Shown here one piece after another: positions 1-5,308 of a stretch of DNA of 7,090 nt. The position numbers and the translations under genes were made by a program. The stretch comes from Propionibacteriaceae bacterium. GTDB lineage: Bacteria; Actinomycetota; Actinomycetes; Propionibacteriales; Propionibacteriaceae. The notes under the pieces are model-generated. The model worked only from the letters and a program-made list of their open reading frames with translations, did not search any database and was not told where the DNA came from. Where the stretch lies: NCBI GenBank assembly GCA_025923975.1, contig JAICEV010000180.1:1-7090 (forward strand), written 5' to 3'. Every line of letters starts with the position of its first letter. Position 1 is the first letter of the stretch.

Positions 1-908
1 GGGAGGGACTCTGTCGGGGCGCCGACGGAGGTGGCGAGGTCACCGTCTGAGGTCTTGCCGCCGAGCTCGATGAAGGCTGGGTCATAGATGCCGTCGCCAC
101 CCATCAGCGGGACGTTAAGACCGGCCGACTTGGCCTGCTGGCTCAGTGGACCTGCCTGGGGATACTCACCGCCGTAGTAAACCGCCTCGGGATTGGCACT
201 CTTCGTCTTGCTGATCACCGCCGAGTAGTCCTTGTCCTCGGGGTTGATGGTTTCCGCGCTGACGATCTCGCCGCCGCCACTCTTGAAGGCCTCGGTGAAG
301 GCTGCGACAAGGCCCTGGCCATACGCCTTCTTATCGTGGATTGTGGCGACCTTCTTGGTGCCCTGATCGAGTAGGTACTTCGCCGCAAACGGACCCTGGA
401 CGGAATCGGTGGTGCAGGTGCGGAAGTAGCCCGGGTACGGGCGATTCGGGTTAGCCAGATCCGCGCCCTTGGTAAGGGGGGGGTTGGTGTTAGCCGGCGA
501 CACCTGAACGATCTGCGCCCCAGACAGAACTGGCTGGACCGATTGCGATACCGAGGAGTTGAGGGTACCGACGACCCCGATCACCTCATCGTCACCAGCC
601 AGCTTCGTAGCGGCGTTCTTGCCAACGTCGGGAGTGGCCTGGTCGTCCTGGGCGTCGATCTCCAGCGTCCAGCCTGGGATGGTCTGCTTCTCGTTAGCCT
701 GCTTGATGGCCAGATCGACCGAGTTCCTGATGCCGGCGCCCAGAGCGGACAGGTCACCCGACAAGGGCGCGATCACGCCGATCTTGGCGACCTTGGCGGC
801 TCCGGCCTCGCCGCCCGGAGCCTGTTCAGCCCGGGTGCCACACGCCGACATCGCGAGCGATGCGGCCAGCAGGGTTACCCCCGCGAGAGCGAGCTTATGC
901 TTGCGCAC
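1..908 (-). CDS. Branched-chain amino acid ABC transporter substrate-binding lipoprotein (LivK-type), 3' end cut off by window
   Basis: This is the extracellular, lipid-anchored binding component of a high-affinity (probably branched-chain) amino acid ABC importer. I translated 302 residues from the minus strand, with no stop. The protein starts with a short charged stretch (RKHK) and a hydrophobic segment, and ends its signal peptide in a lipobox-like MSAC with the acylated Cys at residue 23. The periplasmic-binding-protein type I fold begins at IGVIAPLSGDLSALG (about 43-57) and continues with GVVGTLNSSVSQSVQPVL (111-128), VQVSPANTNPPLT (134-146), a Cys in FRTCTTD (162-168) and HDKKAYGQG (191-199). 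All of these are hallmarks of the LivJ/LivK family. The start is GTG, preceded by AGGAGG four bases upstream (AGGAGG-AAAT-GTG), which fixes it firmly. Family members are about 370-400 residues, so roughly 80-100 residues are missing. The permease and ATPase genes would be expected beyond the left edge. The exact ligand cannot be read from the sequence. Confidence 0.93.
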   Translation of the reverse strand, partial: MRKHKLALAGVTLLAASLAMSACGTRAEQAPGGEAGAAKVAKIGVIAPLSGDLSALGAGIRNSVDLAIKQANEKQTIPGWTLEIDAQDDQATPDVGKNAATKLAGDDEVIGVVGTLNSSVSQSVQPVLSGAQIVQVSPANTNPPLTKGADLANPNRPYPGYFRTCTTDSVQGPFAAKYLLDQGTKKVATIHDKKAYGQGLVAAFTEAFKSGGGEIVSAETINPEDKDYSAVISKTKSANPEAVYYGGEYPQAGPLSQQAKSAGLNVPLMGGDGIYDPAFIELGGKTSDGDLATSVGAPTESL

Positions 909-970
909 ATTTCCTCCTGGTTGTTTCGGAATGCGAGGCTCCGCAGAGCGCAACCCCGCGAGCATTGTCG

Positions 971-1002
971 AACTTACGACCGATGCTGTGTATTGACGTC
1001 AA
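971..1002 (-). promoter_or_regulatory. Possible promoter of the livK-type gene, overlapping a TTGACGTCAA palindrome
   Basis: On the minus strand, TTGACG (1002-997) is a good -35 hexamer. The -10 is unclear: TCGTAA (979-974) lies at the ideal 17-bp spacing but matches poorly, and TAAGTT (976-971) fits TANNNT but sits 20 bp away. The -35 is part of a perfect 10-bp palindrome (TTGACGTCAA, 993-1002), which could be a regulator half-site or chance. The 150-bp gap between pdtaR and this gene leaves room for an independent promoter, and no strong terminator is seen after pdtaR. Confidence 0.25.
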
Positions 1003-1058
1003 CTTTGCGTCTTGTAGCACGTTCGTTACGCGATTGAGAGCACATAGATGCGAATGCG

Positions 1059-1676
1059 CTATTTTTTCTTTGTAACTGAGCCGTGCTCTATTACTCCTTC
1101 CGCTACTTCGCGCATCGACTTGCGCAAATCCATCGCAGTCTTCTGGATCCACCGAAAGGCCTCTGGCTCACTGAGCCCTAAGCCACTTTGCAACAGGCCC
1201 TTGGCGCGCTCCACTACTTTGCGTGACTCCAGCCGCTCAGTGAGGTCGCTGACCTCGGCTTCTACCGCCTGAATCTCGGCGAACCGAGCTCGTGCAATCT
1301 CGATCGCCGGAATGAGATCGGCCTTGCTGAAGGGCTTGACCACATACGCCATGGCACCTGCCTGGCTCGCCCGCTCGACAAGTTCGCGTTGGCTGAACGC
1401 CGTGAGCATGACGACCGGCGCAATCCGGTCACTGGCGATCCGCTCGGCCGCACTGATCCCATCCAACTTGGGCATCTTGACGTCCATCACTACCAGGTCG
1501 GGCCTCAGATCGGTGGCCAGCGCGACTGCCACTTCTCCATCCCCCGCCTGGCCTACCACGTCGTAGCCCTCCTCGGTGAGCATCTCCACCAGATCCAGTC
1601 GGATCAGGACTTCATCCTCCGCGACCACGACGCGCGTTTTGGTTCCGTCACTGACCTGGCTGTTTTCTCCAGTCAC
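1059..1676 (-). CDS. pdtaR: ANTAR-domain response regulator (PdtaR family, Rv1626-like)
   Basis: Cytoplasmic response regulator of 205 residues that, when phosphorylated, binds RNA through its ANTAR domain and controls transcription elongation or translation; its usual partner is the histidine kinase PdtaS, which is not in this window. The receiver domain covers about residues 14-130: acidic pair E20-D21, phospho-acceptor D65 in LVVMDVKMP, switch Thr T92 in LTAFSQR, and K114 in YVVKP. A helical linker (about 130-150) leads to the ANTAR domain (about 146-197), recognised by RKVVERAKGLLQ, then SEPEAFRWIQKTAMD and MREVAEGV. The C-terminus ends in KKK. Length and layout match Rv1626 of M. tuberculosis. 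The start is GTG with no Shine-Dalgarno sequence; a TAGAGT element ends six bases before it, which suggests a leaderless mRNA. It lies upstream of the LivK-type gene on the same strand, 150 bp apart. Confidence 0.93.
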   Translation of the reverse strand: MTGENSQVSDGTKTRVVVAEDEVLIRLDLVEMLTEEGYDVVGQAGDGEVAVALATDLRPDLVVMDVKMPKLDGISAAERIASDRIAPVVMLTAFSQRELVERASQAGAMAYVVKPFSKADLIPAIEIARARFAEIQAVEAEVSDLTERLESRKVVERAKGLLQSGLGLSEPEAFRWIQKTAMDLRKSMREVAEGVIEHGSVTKKK

Positions 1677-1688
1677 GGGGACACTCTA
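1676..1688 (-). promoter_or_regulatory. Predicted -10 element for a leaderless pdtaR transcript
   Basis: On the minus strand TAGAGT (1688-1683) is followed by GTCCCC and then the GTG start at 1676. A TANNNT hexamer ending six bases before the start codon would place the first transcribed base at or next to the G of GTG. Leaderless mRNAs of this geometry are common in actinobacteria. No Shine-Dalgarno sequence precedes the GTG, and an upstream GTG in the same frame (in AGAGTGTCC) runs into TGA after two codons. No clear -35 is seen. Confidence 0.5.
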
Positions 1689-1721
1689 GTCAGATGGATG
1701 CTACGAAGAGGGCTTAGCGGA

Positions 1722-1752
1722 TCGACTGGGGCAATGACGGCTGTGGCAGAAT
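1722..1752 (+). promoter_or_regulatory. Possible tRNA-Leu promoter
   Basis: On the plus strand TCGACT (1722-1727) resembles a TTGACT -35, and CAGAAT (1747-1752, in GGCAGAATGATCC) resembles the TAGAAT-like -10 boxes of actinobacterial tRNA genes. The spacing is 19 bp, slightly long. Transcription would start near 1759, leaving a leader of about 39 bases before the mature tRNA. Both hexamers are one or more bases off consensus, so this is tentative. Confidence 0.35.
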
Positions 1753-1797
1753 GATCCGGGCCCTCGCTGGGCGGCACCGGTGTTGATCATGACTCGG

Positions 1798-1880
1798 GCC
1801 GGGGTGGCGGAATGGTATACGCGGACGGCTCAAACCCGTCTGTCCGAAAGGACATAGGGGTTCGACTCCCCTCTCCGGCA
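1798..1880 (+). tRNA. tRNA-Leu (anticodon CAA)
   Basis: A complete class II tRNA of 83 bases. The acceptor stem GCCGGGG (1798-1804) pairs with CTCCGGC (1873-1879) with one G-U pair, followed by discriminator A1880. The D-arm stem is GCG/CGC. The anticodon stem GACGG/CCGTC encloses the loop CTCAAAC, giving anticodon CAA at 1831-1833, which reads UUG. A long variable arm TGTCC-GAAA-GGACA, typical of tRNA-Leu, follows, then the T-arm AGGGG-TTCGACT-CCCCT. The 3' CCA is not encoded (CTT follows), so it must be added enzymatically. It is the only plus-strand gene in the window and lies between pdtaR and pyk, both on the other strand. A degenerate inverted copy of its 3' part occurs at 2037-2071. 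Confidence 0.97.
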
Positions 1881-2036
1881 CTTTCTGACTCCGCTTGCCT
1901 GGTGGGGTCCGCGACGGCCCGGCAAAACATTGTGGTCCAGTATGCGGTGAAGTGGGCTTTGTGACCGTCAGGTTTCAGGCATCTTAGGTTTTGCTGGCGT
2001 CGCCGGATGGCCCAGTCGGCGCGCTTCTGAAGTTCG

Positions 2037-2071
2037 CGCCGGAAGGGAGGCGAAGGCCTATGTCCTTTCGG
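2037..2071 (-). pseudogene. Decayed inverted fragment of tRNA-Leu (variable arm to acceptor 3' strand)
   Basis: Read on the minus strand, this 35-base stretch begins with CCGAAAGGACATAGG, identical over 15 bases to the variable arm and start of the T-stem of the intact tRNA-Leu (1844-1858). It continues with TTCG-C-CTCCC against TTCG-A-CTCCC of the T-arm and ends TCCGGCG against TCCGGCA of the acceptor strand. By eye about 30 of 37 aligned positions match, with one 2-base gap. The homology stops at the tRNA 3' end, and I find no anticodon arm or 5' half upstream. The T-stem no longer pairs well, so it cannot be a working tRNA. Integrative elements usually leave direct rather than inverted tRNA 3' copies, so origin by inversion or another route is open. 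Confidence 0.7.
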
Positions 2072-2162
2072 CCCACTCATAATGGCTGCGAAGGGGCGGG
2101 CGGGTTGTGGCGGAGGTGACTCGGCGTACGCGTTGGCCGGGAGCGAGACGTCGTGCGATCTG

Positions 2163-2179
2163 AAGCGGCGCGCCGTTGC
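2163..2179. repeat. 17-base near-copy of the pyk 3' end (partner 2313-2329)
   Basis: AAGCGGCGCGCCG occurs at 2163-2175 and again at 2313-2325, where it encodes the last residues of pyruvate kinase. The next four bases are TTGC here and ATGC there, giving 16 of 17 matches. The two copies are in direct orientation, 150 bp apart, and bracket the 29-base repeats. They could be flanks of an old insertion, a duplication of the gene end, or a chance match within GC-rich sequence. Confidence 0.4.
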
Positions 2180-2206
2180 ATCGGCCCACTCACCAAGGCT
2201 CACGCA

Positions 2207-2286
2207 GGTCGTTTCTGATCACAATGACCTAAACGGCCTCGATCGTGGTCGGAAATGGGTCATTTGCGATCACAAGCGCCAAAACG
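2207..2286. repeat. Pair of 29-base degenerate direct repeats, period 51 bp, each with a near-palindromic core
   Basis: Copies at 2207-2235 and 2258-2286 share 22 of 29 bases in the blocks GGTC, TTT, GATCACAA, CC and AAACG, starting exactly 51 bp apart. On the minus strand the cores read TTGTGATCAGAA and TTGTGATCGCAA, each one mismatch short of the palindrome TTGTGATCACAA. Across the two copies, TGATCACAATGACC (2216-2229) can also pair with GGTCATTTGCGATCA (2258-2272) to form a large hairpin with one bulge, 13 bases downstream of a fainter match around 2150-2169 only after a gap. Possible roles are a terminator-like structure for pyk, paired binding sites, or ends of a lost transposable element. 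Confidence 0.55.
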
Positions 2287-2309
2287 ACTGATCCGAGTGC
2301 TCTGCAAGT

Positions 2310-3725
2310 TCAAAGCGGCGCGCCGATGCGGCGTACCCGGATCATGTTTGTCTGGCCGGCGACACCCGGAGGAGAGCCAGCCACGATGACCACACGGTCG
2401 CCCTCGGCAATGCGGCCGCTCTCGGTTAGGGACTTGTCGACCTCGCGGATCATCTCGTCAGTGTGGCCGACCATAGGAACCAGCAACGTTTCGACGCCCC
2501 AGTTCAATGTCAGTGCCGCACGCGTCTCTTTGGAAGGTGTGAACGCCAGTACCGGGATGGTCGAGCGAAGCCGGGTCAAACGGCGGGCCGAGTCACCGGA
2601 GGTCGTGAACGTCACCAAGAACTTGGCATCGATCCGCTGGGCCACTTCTTCGGCCGCTTTGGTGATCACGCCGCTGGTGGTATGCGGATCCCACTCAATG
2701 CCCTGCATTTGGTCCATGCCGTGGGCCTCGGTGTTCTCGATGATTCGTGCCATGGTCTCGACGGTGAGGACTGGATACTCGCCGACGCTCGTCTCTCCTG
2801 ACAGCATCACGGCATCGGCGCCATCGAGAATCGCATTCGCAACGTCGGATGCTTCGGCGCGAGTCGGACGCGGCGAGGAGATCATCGACTCCAGCATCTG
2901 AGTCGCCACGATCACCGGCTTGGCCCACCGCCGGGCAGCAGTGACGATCCGCTTCTGGACCAGCGGCACTTCCTCCAGCGGTAGTTCCACACCAAGATCA
3001 CCGCGCGCCACCATGAAGGCATCGAAGGCGTCGATGATTTCGATCAGGTTCTCAACTGCCTGGGGCTTTTCCAGCTTGGCGATCACTGGGATTCGCCGGC
3101 CTTCGGCGTCCATGATCTCGTGGACCGACTTGATGTCTTCGGCGCTACGTACGAAGGACAGGGCCACCATGTCAACGCCGTTGCGCAGGGCCCAACGCAG
3201 ATCCTCGCTGTCCTTCTCACTCATCGCCGGAACGCTGACTGCGACGCCAGGAAGATTGATCCCTTTGTTGTTGCTGACCGGTCCGCCAACGATCACCTCA
3301 GTGATCACGTCTGTGTCGGTAACCTCAGTCGCGCGCAAGACTAGCCGGCCATCGTCGATCAAGATCGAATCTCCAGGCCGGACATCCCCGGGTAAGCCCT
3401 TGTACGTCGTTGAGCAACGCTCGACCGTGCCCTCGATGTCCTCGGTGGTGATCGCGAACGCAGCGCCGACGTGCAGCTTTTCCTTTCCATTTGCGAACCG
3501 CCCGAGCCGAATCTTTGGCCCCTGAAGATCAGCTAGCACACCGACTGGGCGACCTGCATTTTCCGCTGCGTCCCGGACGCTACGCAGGTTCCGCTCATGA
3601 TCGGCATAGTCGCCATGACTCATGTTGAGTCTTGCGACATCCATTCCTGCGGCGACCATCTCCGCCAGACGCTCAGGGGTCGAGGAAGCGGGCCCGAGCG
3701 TGCACACAATCTTGGCTCTACGCAC
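2310..3725 (-). CDS. pyk: Pyruvate kinase
   Basis: Cytosolic glycolytic enzyme converting phosphoenolpyruvate and ADP to pyruvate and ATP; normally a homotetramer. At 471 residues it is full length. The TIM-barrel A domain starts with RRAKIVCTLGPAS; R32 in ARLNMSHG binds substrate. Domain B spans roughly 70-165. The catalytic and metal-binding residues are present: K217 and E219 in IAKLEKP, D243 in MVARGDLGVE, and T275 in VIVATQMLES. The allosteric C domain runs from about 340 to the end. The segment LQGPKIRLG places Leu, Gln and Lys (K71) at the positions that are Thr113, Lys114 and Glu117 in the rabbit muscle enzyme, the pattern known from K+-independent pyruvate kinases. The start is GTG with no Shine-Dalgarno sequence, but TAGGGT ends six bases before it. 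The pseudouridine synthase gene ends 55 bp upstream, so some read-through from that operon is possible. Confidence 0.97.
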   Translation of the reverse strand: MRRAKIVCTLGPASSTPERLAEMVAAGMDVARLNMSHGDYADHERNLRSVRDAAENAGRPVGVLADLQGPKIRLGRFANGKEKLHVGAAFAITTEDIEGTVERCSTTYKGLPGDVRPGDSILIDDGRLVLRATEVTDTDVITEVIVGGPVSNNKGINLPGVAVSVPAMSEKDSEDLRWALRNGVDMVALSFVRSAEDIKSVHEIMDAEGRRIPVIAKLEKPQAVENLIEIIDAFDAFMVARGDLGVELPLEEVPLVQKRIVTAARRWAKPVIVATQMLESMISSPRPTRAEASDVANAILDGADAVMLSGETSVGEYPVLTVETMARIIENTEAHGMDQMQGIEWDPHTTSGVITKAAEEVAQRIDAKFLVTFTTSGDSARRLTRLRSTIPVLAFTPSKETRAALTLNWGVETLLVPMVGHTDEMIREVDKSLTESGRIAEGDRVVIVAGSPPGVAGQTNMIRVRRIGAPL

Positions 3726-3737
3726 GAGTTGACCCTA
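3725..3737 (-). promoter_or_regulatory. Predicted -10 element for a leaderless pyk transcript
   Basis: On the minus strand TAGGGT (3737-3732) is followed by CAACTC and then the GTG start at 3725. The geometry, TANNNT plus six bases plus GTG, is the same as in front of pdtaR. There is no Shine-Dalgarno sequence in the 55-bp gap after the pseudouridine synthase gene, and the next residues (RRAKIVCTLGP) are the standard N-terminus of pyruvate kinase, so the start itself is secure. No convincing -35 was found. Confidence 0.5.
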
Positions 3738-3780
3738 GCGAAGTTGCGCGGGCAGCGGGAGACCGACTCTGGCACTGGTC

Positions 3781-4707
3781 TTACCACGTGCTGACCACGT
3801 CCAATGCATGTTGAAGATCAGGCGGATACGGGGATTCAAACTGCATCTCCTCACCTGTCGCGGGGTGTGCAAACCTGAGGCGGACCGCGTGTAGCCACTG
3901 CCGCTCCAGACCGAGCTTCGCAGCGAGGGCCGGGTCCGCCCCATACATCGGATCGCCGACGCAGGGATGCTTGATTGCCGCCATGTGAACGCGGATCTGA
4001 TGCGTCCGGCCGGTTTCCAATTTGATCTCCAGCAAGGTCGCAGCGACAAAGGCTTCCAGCGTGGTGTAGTGGGTGACGCTGTGCCGACCCCCGTGCATCA
4101 CCGCCATCTTGTAGTCCGCGCCAGGGTGCCTTCCGATAGGAGCCTCGATGGTGCCGGTAAACGGATCCGGATGGCCTTGTACCAGCGCGTGGTACATCTT
4201 CTCGACACTGCGGGACCGGAACGCTCGCTTCAAGATCGTGTACGCATACTCGCTCTTGGCCACCACCATCAACCCAGAAGTCCCGACGTCCAAGCGCTGC
4301 ACAATACCGCGCCGCTCAGGTACTCCAGAGGTGGAGATCCGGAAGCCAGCGCCAGCAAGGTGGCTGAGCACATCAGGTCCGCTCCAGCCCAGGCTGGGAT
4401 GGGCCGCCACGCCCACAGGCTTGTCGATCACCACAATGTCGTCGTCGTCGTACACGATGACAACGCCTTCCACCTGCTCCGGTCGCACGGACGCCACTCG
4501 CGGCTGATCGGCTAGCTCCACCTCGAGCATCGACCCAACGCTGACTCGATCCGACTTGTTGATCTCGGCACCGTCCAGCAGCAGGCGACCGGCCCCGATC
4601 AACTCCACAACCTGACTCCGCGACAGCCCCAGCATGCGCGCCACGGCAGCGTCAACTCGCTCCCCGTTCAATCCATCCGGAACGAGCATCACCTTTCGCT
4701 CAGCCAC
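3781..4707 (-). CDS. RluD-family (RluA/RluC/RluD) RNA pseudouridine synthase
   Basis: Converts specific uridines in RNA, in RluD itself of 23S rRNA, to pseudouridine; the target of this member is not readable. From the chosen GTG it has 308 residues. An S4 RNA-binding domain covers about 14-62 (ERVDAAVARMLGLSRSQV, then GAGRLLLDG). The catalytic domain runs from IVVIDKPVGVAAHPS (91-105) through the motif GIVQRLDVGTSGLMVVAK (134-151), with catalytic D140, to LETGRTHQIRVHMA (230-243) and GDPMYG (251-256). The residue before RLD is Gln instead of the usual His. The GTG at 4707 overlaps the lspA stop (GTGGCTGA), which suggests translational coupling, and gives an N-terminus MAERKVMLVPDGL like those of actinobacterial relatives; an ATG at 4689 is the alternative. 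An open frame up to 4791 lies inside lspA and is probably not used. Third gene of the TraR-lspA unit. Confidence 0.93.
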   Translation of the reverse strand: MAERKVMLVPDGLNGERVDAAVARMLGLSRSQVVELIGAGRLLLDGAEINKSDRVSVGSMLEVELADQPRVASVRPEQVEGVVIVYDDDDIVVIDKPVGVAAHPSLGWSGPDVLSHLAGAGFRISTSGVPERRGIVQRLDVGTSGLMVVAKSEYAYTILKRAFRSRSVEKMYHALVQGHPDPFTGTIEAPIGRHPGADYKMAVMHGGRHSVTHYTTLEAFVAATLLEIKLETGRTHQIRVHMAAIKHPCVGDPMYGADPALAAKLGLERQWLHAVRLRFAHPATGEEMQFESPYPPDLQHALDVVSTW

Positions 4708-5308
4708 GAGCGATCGGGCTCCGATCATGATCATCGTCGTCCCCGGTGCCACGACGTCCCGCCCGTACGTGACGTTCGCCAGTGATGGCAATTCCCTTCA
4801 CGATCGAGAGGAATATGATCAAGATGGCAGCTGATGTGATGCACATGTCAGCGACGTTGAAGACCGGCCAATAGGGCAACTCAAGAAAGTCGATCACGTG
4901 CCCGCGGAGTACGCCCGGTGAACGGAACAGCCGGTCCGTGAGGTTTCCTGCAACACCAGCGCATAACAGCCCGATGGCCACGGCCCAGGCTGGATGACCA
5001 ATCCGCGGCACCAGCTTGATGACCACAAAGGCCAAAACCACTATCCCGGCGATAGCGAACACATAGGTGAAGCGCTGGCCCTGGCTGAAGGCTGCGCCGG
5101 GGTTCCGGATGAGCCGCAATGTGAGCAGCCCGCCGAGCAGCCGAATCGGAATAAGCGGCTCCAGGTGGGCTACCGCGATGATCTTCGTAACAATGTCAAC
5201 CGTCAGTCCAGCAACAGCCACGACAGCGACGAGAAGGCGCCATCGTCGTCGCTCGATTGGCTGAGCGTCGGCGATTTGGCTTATCGCCGTTCCTCGCGTT
5301 GCTTGCAC
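4700..5308 (-). CDS. lspA: Lipoprotein signal peptidase (signal peptidase II)
   Basis: Membrane aspartyl protease that cuts the signal peptide of prolipoproteins after the Cys has been lipidated; the LivK-type protein in this window is a likely client. Four membrane segments are visible, with the family motifs in order: VDIVTK in the first, RNPGAAFS, GNLTDRLF, and FNVADMCITSAA. The catalytic pair is D125 (GNLTD) and D154 (NVAD), numbered from GTG 5308 (202 residues). The C-terminal tail is hydrophilic with a DDDDHD run. The start is uncertain. GTG 5308 and GTG 5317 are the nearest canonical codons, lie inside the upstream gene and lack a Shine-Dalgarno sequence. The best-placed signal, GAGGA with ATA seven bases on at 5284, overlaps the upstream stop as ATAA. 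From there the protein would be 194 residues, the normal size. It overlaps the next gene by eight bases. Confidence 0.92.
   Translation of the reverse strand: MQATRGTAISQIADAQPIERRRWRLLVAVVAVAGLTVDIVTKIIAVAHLEPLIPIRLLGGLLTLRLIRNPGAAFSQGQRFTYVFAIAGIVVLAFVVIKLVPRIGHPAWAVAIGLLCAGVAGNLTDRLFRSPGVLRGHVIDFLELPYWPVFNVADMCITSAAILIIFLSIVKGIAITGERHVRAGRRGTGDDDDHDRSPIARG

Larger units (their letters stand above)
1881..2309. other. Gene-free region between tRNA-Leu and pyk, rich in repeat remnants
   Basis: These 429 bases lie between the 3' end of tRNA-Leu and the stop codon of pyk. I see no convincing protein gene on either strand; the longest open frame is antisense to the tRNA. The stretch holds a decayed inverted tRNA-Leu 3' fragment (2037-2071), a 7-bp hairpin CGGCGCG/CGCGCCG (2017-2023 and 2035-2041) touching that fragment, two diverged 29-base direct repeats (2207-2235 and 2258-2286), and a 17-base near-identical copy (2163-2179) of the end of pyk (2313-2329). 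No T-rich intrinsic terminator is visible for either flanking gene. The mosaic look suggests scars of past insertion next to a tRNA gene. Confidence 0.7.

Noticed and set aside
1787..2203. Minus-strand open frame of 138 residues across tRNA-Leu and the spacer
   Set aside because: Its C-terminal part is the antisense translation of the tRNA gene, a familiar annotation artefact, and its middle runs through the tRNA fragment. No ribosome-binding site or recognisable domain.
2082..2291. Plus-strand open frame of 69 residues in the spacer before pyk
   Set aside because: Low-complexity start, crosses the direct repeats, and shows no ribosome-binding site or familiar motif.
2920..3525. Plus-strand open frame of 201 residues opposite pyk
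   Set aside because: Ser/Arg/Thr-rich antisense shadow of the well-conserved pyruvate kinase gene.
4438..4452. Short GTC/CGT repeat in the pseudouridine synthase gene
   Set aside because: It simply encodes an Asp run (YDDDD) in a variable loop; too short to be a meaningful microsatellite.
4708..4791. In-frame upstream extension of the pseudouridine synthase into lspA
   Set aside because: It would overlap lspA by about 90 bases; the conserved protein begins near MAERKVMLVPDGL, and GTG 4707 overlaps the lspA stop as expected for coupled genes.
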